NCBI RefSeq assembly: GCF_000253255.1
Contig: NC_015580.1
Location: 2,493,001 to 2,557,000, forward strand
DNA from: Novosphingobium sp. PP1Y
GTDB taxonomy: Bacteria; Pseudomonadota; Alphaproteobacteria; Sphingomonadales; Sphingomonadaceae
Direction of reading: 5' to 3'
DNA length: 64,000 bases
A program made the position numbers and the translations under genes. Shown piece after piece: positions 43,758 through 52,290 of the stretch (positions are counted from its first letter, which is position 1; each line of letters begins with the position of its first letter). The notes below the pieces were generated by a model, which searched no databases, was not told where the DNA came from, and saw nothing but the letters and a program-made list of their open reading frames with translations.

Positions 43758-45041
43758 ATGAACACCGGGCGCGATCTGGTCCGCGAACTGATCGGTCGCT
43801 GGCGCGAGGATCCGGGAGCAACTTACCGGAGCTGGTTCCTCTGGGACGAGCGCTTGAAGAACTTTCGCTCGATCCGGCGCGGGATTGCACAAGTCGTTGC
43901 AGAGATCGAGGCGGGCCGCTTTGGTGTCGCCTACCGCGGATCCTCGCTCGAGACGGTTGTGCATTCGGTGGCCGAACAGCGCCAGATCTTCAAGGGCGCC
44001 GATCACGCCTTCCTCTGGAAGCCAAAGCTCCGGATCCCCGACATTTACGAAAATCCGGACAACCAGCGCGCCTTCGGGCGGCTGCTTCATCATTGCTCTT
44101 GCTGCGACAACGCGGAGGAGATCATCTCAGGCATCCACGCTATCGACCGGTTGAAGATCAAGGGGCTGGGTCCGGCGGTGGCCAATCTGCTCTACTTTCT
44201 GCACCCGACGCTGGTTCCCCCGTTCAACACGGCCATCGTCAAGGGGTACAATGCGCTCTCCGGCGCCAATGTGAAGCTTGGAAGCTGGGAGCATTTTCTT
44301 GCCATGCGCTCCGGCATCCTCGATCTCAACGACCGCTACCGCAATCTGCTTTCGAACGATCTGGGCGCGATCGGCGGGCTGTTGTTTGATGTGGGTTACG
44401 GCCGCTATCCGCCGCCGCCTCCCGACGATGCTCAGGCTCTGGCGGGCGACTGGCTGGCCCGGCTCGACGAGGCGCGAGCGCAGGCGCAAAAGCTCGACAA
44501 GGTGACGATCGCCCAAAACGAAAGTGATCGCAGCCACACCGAGATCCAGGCCTGGCTGCGCGATCTTGGTCATGCATTGGGCTATGATGTCTGGATCGCC
44601 GCAAACGACCGGGGGCGGCTTCACGACGGCATGCCGCTTGGGACACGCTGTCTCGATCATTTACCCAATGCCGTCGCAACCGCCTCCGGCGGAGATTCCA
44701 TCCGTCTGATCGACGTCCTCTGGCTCGAACGGGGCAATGCGAATGTCACCGCGGCTTTCGAAGTGGAGCATTCGACGTCGATCTATTCAGGAATTGTCCG
44801 CATGCTCGACCTGGCGCTGAGCGGCGGAGACCTTCACGCCTCCGCCGGGCTGTTTCTCGTCGCGCCGGACGCGCGCGAGGCCGATGTCCGCGCCCAACTA
44901 CGCCGTCCGGCGTTCAGCCGGGTCGCCGACCTCGATATCTCCTATCTCCCTTATGGCGAACTCGAGCAGCACCGCGAGGCGATCGCCCGCTTTGGCTCCG
45001 GCCTCAAGGCCATCAAGGCGATTGCGCATCGGTTGCCCTGA
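43758..45041 (+). CDS. Predicted PD-(D/E)XK nuclease-like protein with helix-hairpin-helix
   Basis: 427 residues from the ATG at 43758 (GGGGGA upstream); upstream in-frame ATGs fall in the preceding gene. A helix-hairpin-helix-like segment (LKIKGLGPAVANLLYFLHP, ~132-150) precedes a C-terminal domain with HTEIQ (~260-264), LIDVLWLE (~317-324) and FEVEHSTSIYSG (~334-345). This E...D...ExE arrangement fits a PD-(D/E)XK nuclease core as in type II restriction enzymes. No methyltransferase partner lies beside it; the SAM methyltransferase at 47 kb does not look like a DNA methylase. Function unproved. Confidence 0.6.
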   Translation: MNTGRDLVRELIGRWREDPGATYRSWFLWDERLKNFRSIRRGIAQVVAEIEAGRFGVAYRGSSLETVVHSVAEQRQIFKGADHAFLWKPKLRIPDIYENPDNQRAFGRLLHHCSCCDNAEEIISGIHAIDRLKIKGLGPAVANLLYFLHPTLVPPFNTAIVKGYNALSGANVKLGSWEHFLAMRSGILDLNDRYRNLLSNDLGAIGGLLFDVGYGRYPPPPPDDAQALAGDWLARLDEARAQAQKLDKVTIAQNESDRSHTEIQAWLRDLGHALGYDVWIAANDRGRLHDGMPLGTRCLDHLPNAVATASGGDSIRLIDVLWLERGNANVTAAFEVEHSTSIYSGIVRMLDLALSGGDLHASAGLFLVAPDAREADVRAQLRRPAFSRVADLDISYLPYGELEQHREAIARFGSGLKAIKAIAHRLP

Positions 45042-45053
45042 GGGCGAACGGGG

Positions 45054-45989
45054 CTACATCCCGGATATCGGCGGCTCGAGCATGCCGAGCCATGCTACCA
45101 AGCCGAGGATTACGATCGCGCAGGTGGTTTCGGTAAGGAGAGTCTTGCGCAGCCCGTTGACCGCGCCAATGTGATCGCCGCAGGCGATGGCCGCCTCGAG
45201 CACAGGGGTCATATAGAAGCGGTTGGCGGCGGCGAGTCCCAGCATGACTCCGAAAAGCAACAGCTTGACCAGCAGGAGCTGGCCGTAGAGCGATCCCAGC
45301 AGCGAACCGAAGCGCTCCGGGCCGACGAGAAGCCAGCTGTTCACGCCGCCCGTCAGAACCAGCAGCGCGACGACAACGGTTCCGACCACGGCAAAGCTTG
45401 CCAATGCGCGATGCGAGAATTCGACATGAGCCTGGGTCATGCGGCGATGCGGCCGGAATAACAGCGTGGTGAGCGCCAGCAGCGCTGCCACCCACACACC
45501 CGCGGCTAGCAGATGAATAATGTCGGCACCGAGGTGAATGAGACCAACCCATCCCTCGTCCATCGCGCCGTGCCCTGTCCAGACGACGCTCGAAAGCGCC
45601 ACCGCTCCCAACAGCGACAGCAGCCACATCCAGCCCGTGCGCAATCCGTGCGGGCTCAGGGCTATGACCAGGAAAAGCAACAGCGCGCCGATGCGGACGA
45701 GCCATGTCGTCCCGACGCTCGTGCCACCGATCACCAGGCGCAGTGCGGAGCTGTCAACTTCGCCAGGAGCCACGCCGCTCATCGAAGCGGTGAGCGATAC
45801 AATCGCCTGGCCCGACAAGAGCAGACCGATGAAGGCAATTCCACCCACCAGCCTGCGCAGCGTGAGAGCGGCCTCGGGAGACCGTTCCACGCCGCGCAGG
45901 CCGTAAAGCGCGAAGAGCGGCAAACCGAAGAGCAGCATCAGGTCCATGTAAAGCGCGAACCTGATAAGGACGGCGGCCACGTCAGGCAC
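45054..45989 (-). CDS. copD: Copper resistance membrane protein CopD
   Basis: 311 residues with about eight membrane helices. The periplasm-facing His residues in VVWTGHGAMDEGW and IHLGADIIHLLAAGVWVAAL match the CopD family core. Works with CopC to move copper between periplasm and cytoplasm. It begins 4 bp after the copC stop, as in the classic pair. The start is an ATG at 45987-45989. Confidence 0.92.
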   Translation of the reverse strand: MPDVAAVLIRFALYMDLMLLFGLPLFALYGLRGVERSPEAALTLRRLVGGIAFIGLLLSGQAIVSLTASMSGVAPGEVDSSALRLVIGGTSVGTTWLVRIGALLLFLVIALSPHGLRTGWMWLLSLLGAVALSSVVWTGHGAMDEGWVGLIHLGADIIHLLAAGVWVAALLALTTLLFRPHRRMTQAHVEFSHRALASFAVVGTVVVALLVLTGGVNSWLLVGPERFGSLLGSLYGQLLLVKLLLFGVMLGLAAANRFYMTPVLEAAIACGDHIGAVNGLRKTLLTETTCAIVILGLVAWLGMLEPPISGM

Positions 45990-45993
45990 AGGC

Positions 45994-46377
45994 TCACTTC
46001 ACCTTGAAGTTGAATGTGCCATTTACGCGATGGGTGTCCGCGGTAACGGCATGCCAGTCGAGCTTGTAGGTGCCCGTGTGCAGAGCACTTTTGGGAACCG
46101 CGACGAGCGTCTTGCCGTCGGCGCCCACGCTGGTATCGACCGCAATCTTCATTGGAGGCATCTTCATACCCGGCATGTCGGTCATGACGAGGTCGATGCC
46201 TGAGAACTGGTTCACGAGCGTTTCGTTGAAGCGCAACTCGATCCTCGCCGGCCTCTCCACGGTCGCATCGGCTGCGGGGGTCGATGAGACTAGCTTGGGA
46301 TGGGCCTGGGCCGCGGTTCCGCTGATGAGTGCGGTAGCGAGGCCAAAAGCGGCGAGCAATGTGCGAACGGGGGTCAT
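45994..46377 (-). CDS. copC: Periplasmic copper-binding protein CopC
   Basis: 127 residues from the ATG at 46375-46377 (GGAG upstream). Signal peptide (ATALISGTAAQAHPKL) with the Cu(II)-binding mature N-terminal His-Pro, a central Met-rich segment (VMTDMPGMKMPPMKI), and the second His site in DWHAVTADTHRVNGTFNF. It binds periplasmic copper and hands it to CopD. Operon with copD. Confidence 0.93.
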   Translation of the reverse strand: MTPVRTLLAAFGLATALISGTAAQAHPKLVSSTPAADATVERPARIELRFNETLVNQFSGIDLVMTDMPGMKMPPMKIAVDTSVGADGKTLVAVPKSALHTGTYKLDWHAVTADTHRVNGTFNFKVK

Positions 46378-46643
46378 GGCATACTCCATTTGGCGGCAAC
46401 GACGATTGATACGCGCGTCGCGGGGTAATCCCTCACATGAGGGGCAAAAATTTTTGTTTGCGGGCTTGAGGCCGCCTTGTCCGACAAAATGGCATTAGAA
46501 TATTGACAGGTAACAGGTTCTGCCGCGCATTCGCACGAATGCGCCCGATTGACGCACGCAGGATCCGTTGGATGGCGTGGAAAGACCGATACCTTACCTG
46601 CAAGTTCCAACTCCCCACCGGTTTCGCAATATTTGAAGGGCCT

Positions 46644-47111
46644 TCAGGGGTAGCTGGCAAAGAGCTTCGTTCCGCCGGGGCCGAAGGCGATGACTGCGTA
46701 ATGCTGGATGCGGCCACCCACTTCCATCCCGGGCGAGCCGAGCGGCATGCCGGGAACGGCAAGTCCGCGAACACCTGCAGGCTTTTCGCGGAGCAGTCTG
46801 GCAATATCGCGCGCCGGCGCATGGCCTTCGATTACGTAGCCATCGACAACCATGCTATGACATGAGCGAAGCTGCTGCGGGACGCCCTTGCGGTCCTTGA
46901 GCGAAGTCATGTCTGCCGTGTCCACAACCGAAACCTTCGCTTTCATATCCGAGCGGATGTGGGCCGCCCATTTTTCGCAGCAACCGCATTGGGGATCGCG
47001 ATACATCGTGTAGCTGGCCGCCTGAGCTCCGGCCGAACACGCGGCCAGCCCGAGCATGAGCAGACCGGATACACTCGTTCCGCGTATGGATCTGGAGAAA
47101 TTGCCAATCAT
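46644..47111 (-). CDS. DUF411 metal-binding protein
   Basis: 155 residues with a signal or lipoprotein-like start (LLMLGLAACSAGAQA) and the DUF411 core MYRDPQCGCCEKWAAHI, SCHSMVVDGYVIEGHAPA and GLAVPGMPLGSPGM. DUF411 proteins occur in copper and heavy-metal loci and are thought to bind copper through the CxCC and His/Met residues. Its start overlaps the methyltransferase stop by 4 bases (ATGA). Confidence 0.9.
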   Translation of the reverse strand: MIGNFSRSIRGTSVSGLLMLGLAACSAGAQAASYTMYRDPQCGCCEKWAAHIRSDMKAKVSVVDTADMTSLKDRKGVPQQLRSCHSMVVDGYVIEGHAPARDIARLLREKPAGVRGLAVPGMPLGSPGMEVGGRIQHYAVIAFGPGGTKLFASYP

Positions 47112-47812
47112 CGGCTGGTCCTTTCATTGTCCTGTCGGATCTTCCTTGCGCGCCAGAGCGAAATGGTGCCTGTGAGTGTGTTGAAGCGTTCCAGGCATTG
47201 AGCGTCGTCAAATCGGCTCAGGAGCAACTGCTCCAAAGCTCCGTCTGCGTTCGGCTGCGTATCGGTAATGCCGTCCAGGCGCTGGACACTGTTGCGATAC
47301 AGAGCGCGCATCAGCCGACCGTCCTGCCGCATATAATCGGCGATGAGCAACTCACCTCCCGGCGCAAGGAAGCCAATCATCTGGTCGAGTAGCGACTTCT
47401 TGCTCACCAAGGGGACCTGATGGAAGACAAGGCTGCTGACGATCTTGTCTGCGCGCCAGTTTGCTTCCGGCACCAAGCTGTCCAGAAAGCCATTGTGCCA
47501 GCGCGGCGCATTGGCGACGCCTGAAAACTTCCTTTTCGCAAGAGCCAGAGCCTGGGCGTCGGGTTCGATGCCGATCATGTCGGCATCTGGGCAAGACTGC
47601 GTCAGCTCGGCCAACAAGCTCCCTGTGCCGCAGCCGACATCGATCAATCTGTCCCCCTTCTTCAATCGCGCGTGCTGAATGATGGCGCCGCGCCACGCAG
47701 ATTCCGACGTGCACACGCGAATGGCCAGATCATAGAACGGTGTCAGAAGGTGGTGACCAAGAGGAGGCGTGTAGCCATGGTCCGCCTTCGCCGCTGTGTT
47801 GGAAGCTTCCAT
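47108..47812 (-). CDS. Class I SAM-dependent methyltransferase
   Basis: 234 residues from ATG 47810-47812. Motif I LIDVGCGTGSLLAELTQ, motif II around IGIEPDAQALALAKRK, and FLAPGGELLIADYM. The size and fold resemble small-molecule methyltransferases (UbiE-like). The substrate is unknown; translational coupling to the DUF411 gene implies a metal-resistance role. No DNA-methylase NPPY/DPPY motif. Confidence 0.85.
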   Translation of the reverse strand: MEASNTAAKADHGYTPPLGHHLLTPFYDLAIRVCTSESAWRGAIIQHARLKKGDRLIDVGCGTGSLLAELTQSCPDADMIGIEPDAQALALAKRKFSGVANAPRWHNGFLDSLVPEANWRADKIVSSLVFHQVPLVSKKSLLDQMIGFLAPGGELLIADYMRQDGRLMRALYRNSVQRLDGITDTQPNADGALEQLLLSRFDDAQCLERFNTLTGTISLWRARKIRQDNERTSR

Positions 47813-47999
47813 CTCTGCTTGAGTCCCCGATGATTGGAGTGGAACACGATCTCTCCGCCAAGTTGGCACTGAACGAGAGGGGCTCGGCTCGATTCATTGC
47901 CTTTACGCCTGCGGAAGTATGATCCCTCAAAAATATTTCGAGGGCTGCAGGGCCGCGCTGCGTATAGACAACCGGAGCCATGATTAAGGAGGCCGAACG

Positions 48000-48281
48000 A
48001 TGGACGACGAAGCGCTGGATATGCTCCTGCGAAGGCTTGCGGCCGATGCGCCCGTTATGGTTGCGGGGCCGGAATTTCACGACAGTCTTTGGCAGCGCAT
48101 CGGGCAAATGACTGAGGCGCGCGAACATCGCCGCAGAACCATATTGGGCCTGCTGATATTTGCGATCGGCCTCGGAGCAGGCATGGGAACGCAATATCCT
48201 GGCCCAGCGCATCCTGTCGGCTATACGCTGGTGGACGGGGCCGATCTGGCTCCCTCTGCGCTTCTCCACATCGCGCCATGA
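48000..48281 (+). CDS. Small single-pass anti-sigma-like protein (CnrY-like position)
   Basis: 93 residues: a short acidic cytoplasmic part (DDEALDMLLRRLAADAP, EFHDSLWQRIGQMTEA), one membrane helix (TILGLLIFAIGLGAGMG) and a short periplasmic tail. Position and topology match CnrY/NccY-type anti-sigma factors. Sequence alone does not prove the family. Overlaps the sensor start by 4 bases. Confidence 0.65.
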   Translation: MDDEALDMLLRRLAADAPVMVAGPEFHDSLWQRIGQMTEAREHRRRTILGLLIFAIGLGAGMGTQYPGPAHPVGYTLVDGADLAPSALLHIAP

Positions 48282-48721
48282 AGGTCACGCCCTTCTACGC
48301 GGTCCTGCTGCTGATTTTGGCGGTAGCGGCCGGCAGTCTTGGTGCATTCGCGACCAACCGCTGGCTTGCCCAAGAGGATACGTCCCGCGGCATGCACGAC
48401 TTCGTGCACAAGGAGTTGCGCCTTACATCCGCGCAGGAAGTCCGCCTCGGTGCGCTGGAGCGGAATTTTGCCATAGAGCATCGTAAACTCGAACTTGCAT
48501 TGCGCTCCGCCAATGCGGGCCTTGCCGAGGCAATGAGCGAGGAGCAGCGCTACGGCCCCAAGGTCGCTGCCGAGATCGACGAGGTCCACGCACGGATGGG
48601 AGATCTCCAGAAGGCGACCGTCCGACACGTCTTTGATATGCGCGCCCTGCTCGATCCCGCGCAACAGAAGGCGTTCGACCGCGAGGTAAGCAAGGCTCTC
48701 ACCAGTGATCCAAAGAGCTAG
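48278..48721 (+). CDS. Periplasmic heavy-metal sensor (CnrX/Spy-like)
   Basis: 147 residues with an N-terminal helix anchor (YAVLLLILAVAAGSLGAF) and a helical periplasmic domain bearing HDFVHKELRLTSAQEVRLG and RHVFDMRALLDPAQQKAFD, the LTxxQ-like heavy-metal sensor fold of CnrX. Met and His residues in these helices are plausible metal ligands. It sits between anti-sigma and sigma genes in the CnrYXH order. Confidence 0.8.
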   Translation: MKVTPFYAVLLLILAVAAGSLGAFATNRWLAQEDTSRGMHDFVHKELRLTSAQEVRLGALERNFAIEHRKLELALRSANAGLAEAMSEEQRYGPKVAAEIDEVHARMGDLQKATVRHVFDMRALLDPAQQKAFDREVSKALTSDPKS

Positions 48722-48727
48722 ACGGTT

Positions 48728-49288
48728 GTGTTCGAGGACTGCGACAGCGAGGACCGGCGGCTTATCGTTGCGGCGAGAGCCGGTGATCGCAGCGCATTTG
48801 ACAGGCTCGTCGCAGATCATGCTTCAAGACTCCTTGGTCTTTCCCTGCGAATGCTTGGCGAAAAATCCGACGCCGAAGATGCCGTGCAGAATGCGTTGTC
48901 CTCAGCGTGGCTGGCGCTGTATCGTTTCGACCAAACAAAACCGGTCGCGCCATGGCTTACGACAATCACAATCAACAAATGTCGCGATATTATGCGACGG
49001 CGCCGTATTTCCCGCCTGCTGAGATTCGAAGCGGAAGATGACGCGAATTCCATCGCTCATCCCGACCCCCATCAGGAAGAACGGCTGATAATCCGTCAAA
49101 ACCTCGAATTCTTGCAGCGGGAAATAGTGCGTCTGCCGCCGAAACTGAAGGAACCATTCATCCTGGTCGTGTTCGATGGGCGCAGTCACGAGGAAGCCGC
49201 AAAGATTCTCGGCATCAGCAGAAAGGCGGTGGAAACACGCATATACCGCGCACGAAATTTTCTTCGCGAGAAGTTTGAAATAATCTGA
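48728..49288 (+). CDS. ECF sigma factor (CnrH-like)
   Basis: 186 residues from a GTG at 48728, six bases after the sensor stop. Region 2 (FDRLVADHASRLLGLSLRML, DAEDAVQNALSSAWLALYRF, WLTTITINKCRDIMRRRRI) and region 4 (REIVRLPPKLKEPFILVVFD, SHEEAAKILGISRKAVETRI) are complete. Released from the membrane anti-sigma on metal sensing, it would direct RNA polymerase to metal-resistance promoters. copA starts 57 bp downstream and is the obvious target. Confidence 0.9.
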   Translation: MFEDCDSEDRRLIVAARAGDRSAFDRLVADHASRLLGLSLRMLGEKSDAEDAVQNALSSAWLALYRFDQTKPVAPWLTTITINKCRDIMRRRRISRLLRFEAEDDANSIAHPDPHQEERLIIRQNLEFLQREIVRLPPKLKEPFILVVFDGRSHEEAAKILGISRKAVETRIYRARNFLREKFEII

Positions 49289-49344
49289 GGGGTCGTGCGT
49301 CCTGCCTCGTACCAGCCATTGACATCCAACAACGGGTTTTCATT

Positions 49345-51126
49345 ATGCCAACACTTAATCGACGAAAATTTCTGGCCACGGGCACAGCCTCGTTGGGAGC
49401 GCTCGGCGTAGCGCATGCCATGCCGGCCTGGGCACGTGGCGCGGCGGGGGGCACTCTGGCACGGCGCGGCAGCGATGTGCTGTCTGGCGAGCACCTCACC
49501 ATGACCGTTGCCGACGCCGCCTTCCGGACCGGCAAGCGCCACGGGCCGGCGGTTACCGTTAATGGCACGCTGCCGGGGCCGCTGGTGCGGCTCAAGGAAG
49601 GCCAGAAGCTTGTCGTCGACCTCGTCAACGACAGCTCCGAAGGCACATCCATCCACTGGCATGGCATGCTGGTGCCGTTCCTGATGGACGGCGTACCGGG
49701 CGTGACCATGGCGGCGGTGAAGCCCGGCGAGACATTTCGCTACGAATTCCCGATCCGCCAGGCTGGCACCTATTGGTGGCATGCCCATACGCTGCAGGAG
49801 CCGATGGGGCACTACGGCCCGATCGTGATCGATCCGCTTGAGCCCGATCCCTTCACCTGGGACCGGGAATATGTGCTGATGCTGTCCGACTGGTCGCCCA
49901 TGCAGCCCATGACGATCATGGAAAAGCTCCGGACCCAGGCCGATTATTTCAATTACCATCAGACCACCGCCACCGACGACTATCCGCTGAACGGCGCGCA
50001 GCGGCGGATGTGGGCGAAGATGCGCATGAGCCCGACCGACATCGCGGACGTTACCGGCTCGACCTATACCTATCTGATCAACGGCCATGGCCCGGCGGAT
50101 GGGCTCGAACTGCCGTTCACGCCGGGCGAGCGCATACGCCTGCGGATCATCAACGGCAGCGCGATGACCTTCTTCAACATCCGCATTCCCGGCCTGCCGA
50201 TGACCGTGGTCGCAGCCGACGGACAGAATGTGAATCCGGTCGAGACCGATGAATTCCAGATCGGCGTTGCAGAGACCTACGATGTGCTGATCACGCCCAG
50301 GGACGCAGAAGCGTTCGCGTTCGTCGCCGAGTCCATCGATCGCTCCGGCATGGGCGTGGCGATGCTGTCGTCGCGCCCCGGAGCTCGCGCGTCTGTTCCA
50401 CCGCTGCGCAAGCCGCCGGTCCTGACCATGGCCGATATGGGCATGGCGATGGGCGGAGATGCCATGGCCGGCATGGACATGAGCGGCATGGACATGGCCG
50501 GAATGGACATGGGGGGCGACAAGGGCGGCAAGGGCTCCGGCATGAAGATGTCAGGCATGAACATGCGCGATACTTCGCGACTTCCTGCTGACGTGAAGGT
50601 CGGTCCGGGGCTCGGTATGGTGGCGATGAACCCGGTCGACCGGATGGATTTTCCCGGTCTCGGCCTCGATCATGTCGATCACCGGGTCCTGACCTACAAG
50701 CAGCTTGTCGCCGCCAGCCCCAATCCCGATCCGCGCAAGCCCACGCGGCTCAAGGAAATCCACCTGACCGGTAACATGGAACGCTACATGTGGTCCTTCG
50801 ACGGCCAGAAGTTCGACGCCGTTACCGACAAGCCTATACGCTTTGCCTTCAACGAACGGGTGCGTGTGCGTCTCGTCAATGACACGATGATGGTCCATCC
50901 CATCCATTTGCACGGCCACTTCTTCGAGCTGGTGAACGGCGCGCCGGGCGATCATCAGCCGCGCAAGCACACGGTCAATGTTCAGCCGGGGGGCAGCGCG
51001 ACCTTTGACCTGACGGCCGATGCCCCGGGTGACTGGGCATTCCACTGCCACCTCTTCTACCACATGCACCAGGGCATGTTTCAGATCGTGACGGTGCGTC
51101 CGCTGCAGGAAGGAGCCGAGCTGTGA
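49345..51126 (+). CDS. copA: Copper resistance multicopper oxidase CopA
   Basis: 593 residues with a Tat signal (NRRKFLATGTASLGALG). Cupredoxin copper ligands: SIHWHGMLVPF, YWWHAHTLQEPMGHYGP, MVHPIHLHGHFFEL and the C-terminal FHCHLFYHMHQGM. A Met-rich segment (~370-400, GMDMSGMDMAGMDMGGDKG) binds extra copper. Oxidises Cu+ in the periplasm. A short ribosome site precedes the ATG. Overlaps copB by 4 bases. Confidence 0.95.
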   Translation: MPTLNRRKFLATGTASLGALGVAHAMPAWARGAAGGTLARRGSDVLSGEHLTMTVADAAFRTGKRHGPAVTVNGTLPGPLVRLKEGQKLVVDLVNDSSEGTSIHWHGMLVPFLMDGVPGVTMAAVKPGETFRYEFPIRQAGTYWWHAHTLQEPMGHYGPIVIDPLEPDPFTWDREYVLMLSDWSPMQPMTIMEKLRTQADYFNYHQTTATDDYPLNGAQRRMWAKMRMSPTDIADVTGSTYTYLINGHGPADGLELPFTPGERIRLRIINGSAMTFFNIRIPGLPMTVVAADGQNVNPVETDEFQIGVAETYDVLITPRDAEAFAFVAESIDRSGMGVAMLSSRPGARASVPPLRKPPVLTMADMGMAMGGDAMAGMDMSGMDMAGMDMGGDKGGKGSGMKMSGMNMRDTSRLPADVKVGPGLGMVAMNPVDRMDFPGLGLDHVDHRVLTYKQLVAASPNPDPRKPTRLKEIHLTGNMERYMWSFDGQKFDAVTDKPIRFAFNERVRVRLVNDTMMVHPIHLHGHFFELVNGAPGDHQPRKHTVNVQPGGSATFDLTADAPGDWAFHCHLFYHMHQGMFQIVTVRPLQEGAEL

Positions 51127-52163
51127 AATACCTTCTCGCTCTCCCGCTGCTGGTCGCCAGTCCCGCTTTCGCGCAGGATCAGGCGGATCACGCCGGCCAT
51201 CATCCGCAAGCATCCACGCAGAAGCCTGCCGATCCATCAGACAGCAGCGCCGGCACGCCAAGCGCCCCCGCGTCAAGTGACACGAAGAAGATGCCCGGGG
51301 GCATGGATCATTCGATGATGAATGGCTCGATGGATCACGGAACGATGGACCATATGCAGATGGGGCACGACATGGACATGAGCCATGGCAATTCTGCCCC
51401 GGTGTCCTCCGATGATATCCCCCAGTCACCGCCGCCGCCTGAGGCCTTCTCCGGTCCGGCCTTTGCGGCTGACCAGTATGTCGGGGCCGACGTGATGGCG
51501 GCATCGCGGGCGCACGTAGTTCGCGAAGTGAGCGGATTGCCGGTCTTCTGGTTCATGGCCGACCGCGCAGAGTACCGTGCCCGCAAGGGCAAGGATGGTT
51601 ATACCTGGGATGTTCAGGGCGCCTATGGCGGCCATATCGACAAGCTTTGGTTCAAGAGCGAAGGCGAGGGCAATTTCGGCAAAAAGCCGGAGCGAGCCGA
51701 AGTCCAGGCCCTGTGGAGCCACGCCATCGGGCCGCGGTGGGATCTCCAGGCCGGTGTTCGTCAGGACCTTGTGGGGCCTTCGCGAACCTATGCCGCCATC
51801 GGCGTGCAGGGCCTGGCGCCCTACCTGTTCGACATCGAGGCCACGGCTTTCGTTTCAAATAAGGGCGATGTCACGGCCAGGGTTCAGGCTGAACTGGATC
51901 AGCGCATCACCCAGCGACTGATCCTGCAGCCCCGCGCGGAGATCAATCTTGCGGCTCAGGACATTCCGGAACTGGGTATCGGAGGTGGTGTCGATCGTAT
52001 TGAGGCAGGGCTGCGCCTGCGCTACGAATTCAGACGCGAGTTTGCCCCCTACATCGGCATCGCGCAGGAATGGAAGGTCGGCACCAGCGCCGATTATGCC
52101 CGCGCCGCGGGAGAGAACCCGAGCGTCACCAACTTCGTGGCCGGTGTTCGGTTCTGGTTCTGA
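51123..52163 (+). CDS. copB: Outer-membrane copper resistance protein CopB
   Basis: 346 residues: signal peptide (LLALPLLVASPAFAQ), a His/Met-rich N-terminal region (MDHSMMNGSMDHGTMDHM, QMGHDMDMSHG), then a beta-barrel domain (YTWDVQGAYGGHIDKLWFK, GPRWDLQAGVRQDL, GVRFWF at the end). CopB sits in the outer membrane and sequesters or passes copper. Translationally coupled to copA and ended by a perfect hairpin. Confidence 0.93.
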   Translation: MKYLLALPLLVASPAFAQDQADHAGHHPQASTQKPADPSDSSAGTPSAPASSDTKKMPGGMDHSMMNGSMDHGTMDHMQMGHDMDMSHGNSAPVSSDDIPQSPPPPEAFSGPAFAADQYVGADVMAASRAHVVREVSGLPVFWFMADRAEYRARKGKDGYTWDVQGAYGGHIDKLWFKSEGEGNFGKKPERAEVQALWSHAIGPRWDLQAGVRQDLVGPSRTYAAIGVQGLAPYLFDIEATAFVSNKGDVTARVQAELDQRITQRLILQPRAEINLAAQDIPELGIGGGVDRIEAGLRLRYEFRREFAPYIGIAQEWKVGTSADYARAAGENPSVTNFVAGVRFWF

Positions 52164-52183
52164 ATGCAGTCGATACGATATGC

Positions 52184-52219
52184 ACCTGCCCTGGAGCACA
52201 AATTGGCTCCAGGGCAGGT
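52184..52219 (+). terminator. 14-bp perfect hairpin after copB
   Basis: ACCTGCCCTGGAGC (52184-52197) pairs perfectly with GCTCCAGGGCAGGT (52206-52219) across an 8-base loop. It starts 20 bases after the copB stop. No T-run follows, so termination may need Rho or the hairpin may stabilise the mRNA 3' end. Confidence 0.75.
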
Positions 52220-52290
52220 ACAGTCGGCATTCTGATCGTGCGATGATGCCAAAGGGCTGGTTCGCAAGGCCACCCGGAAGGAGCGAATAG

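Noticed and set aside
47108..47812. The SAM methyltransferase as a restriction partner of the nuclease-like protein
   Set aside because: It lacks DNA-methylase motifs and is coupled to the DUF411 gene 2 kb away on the other strand.
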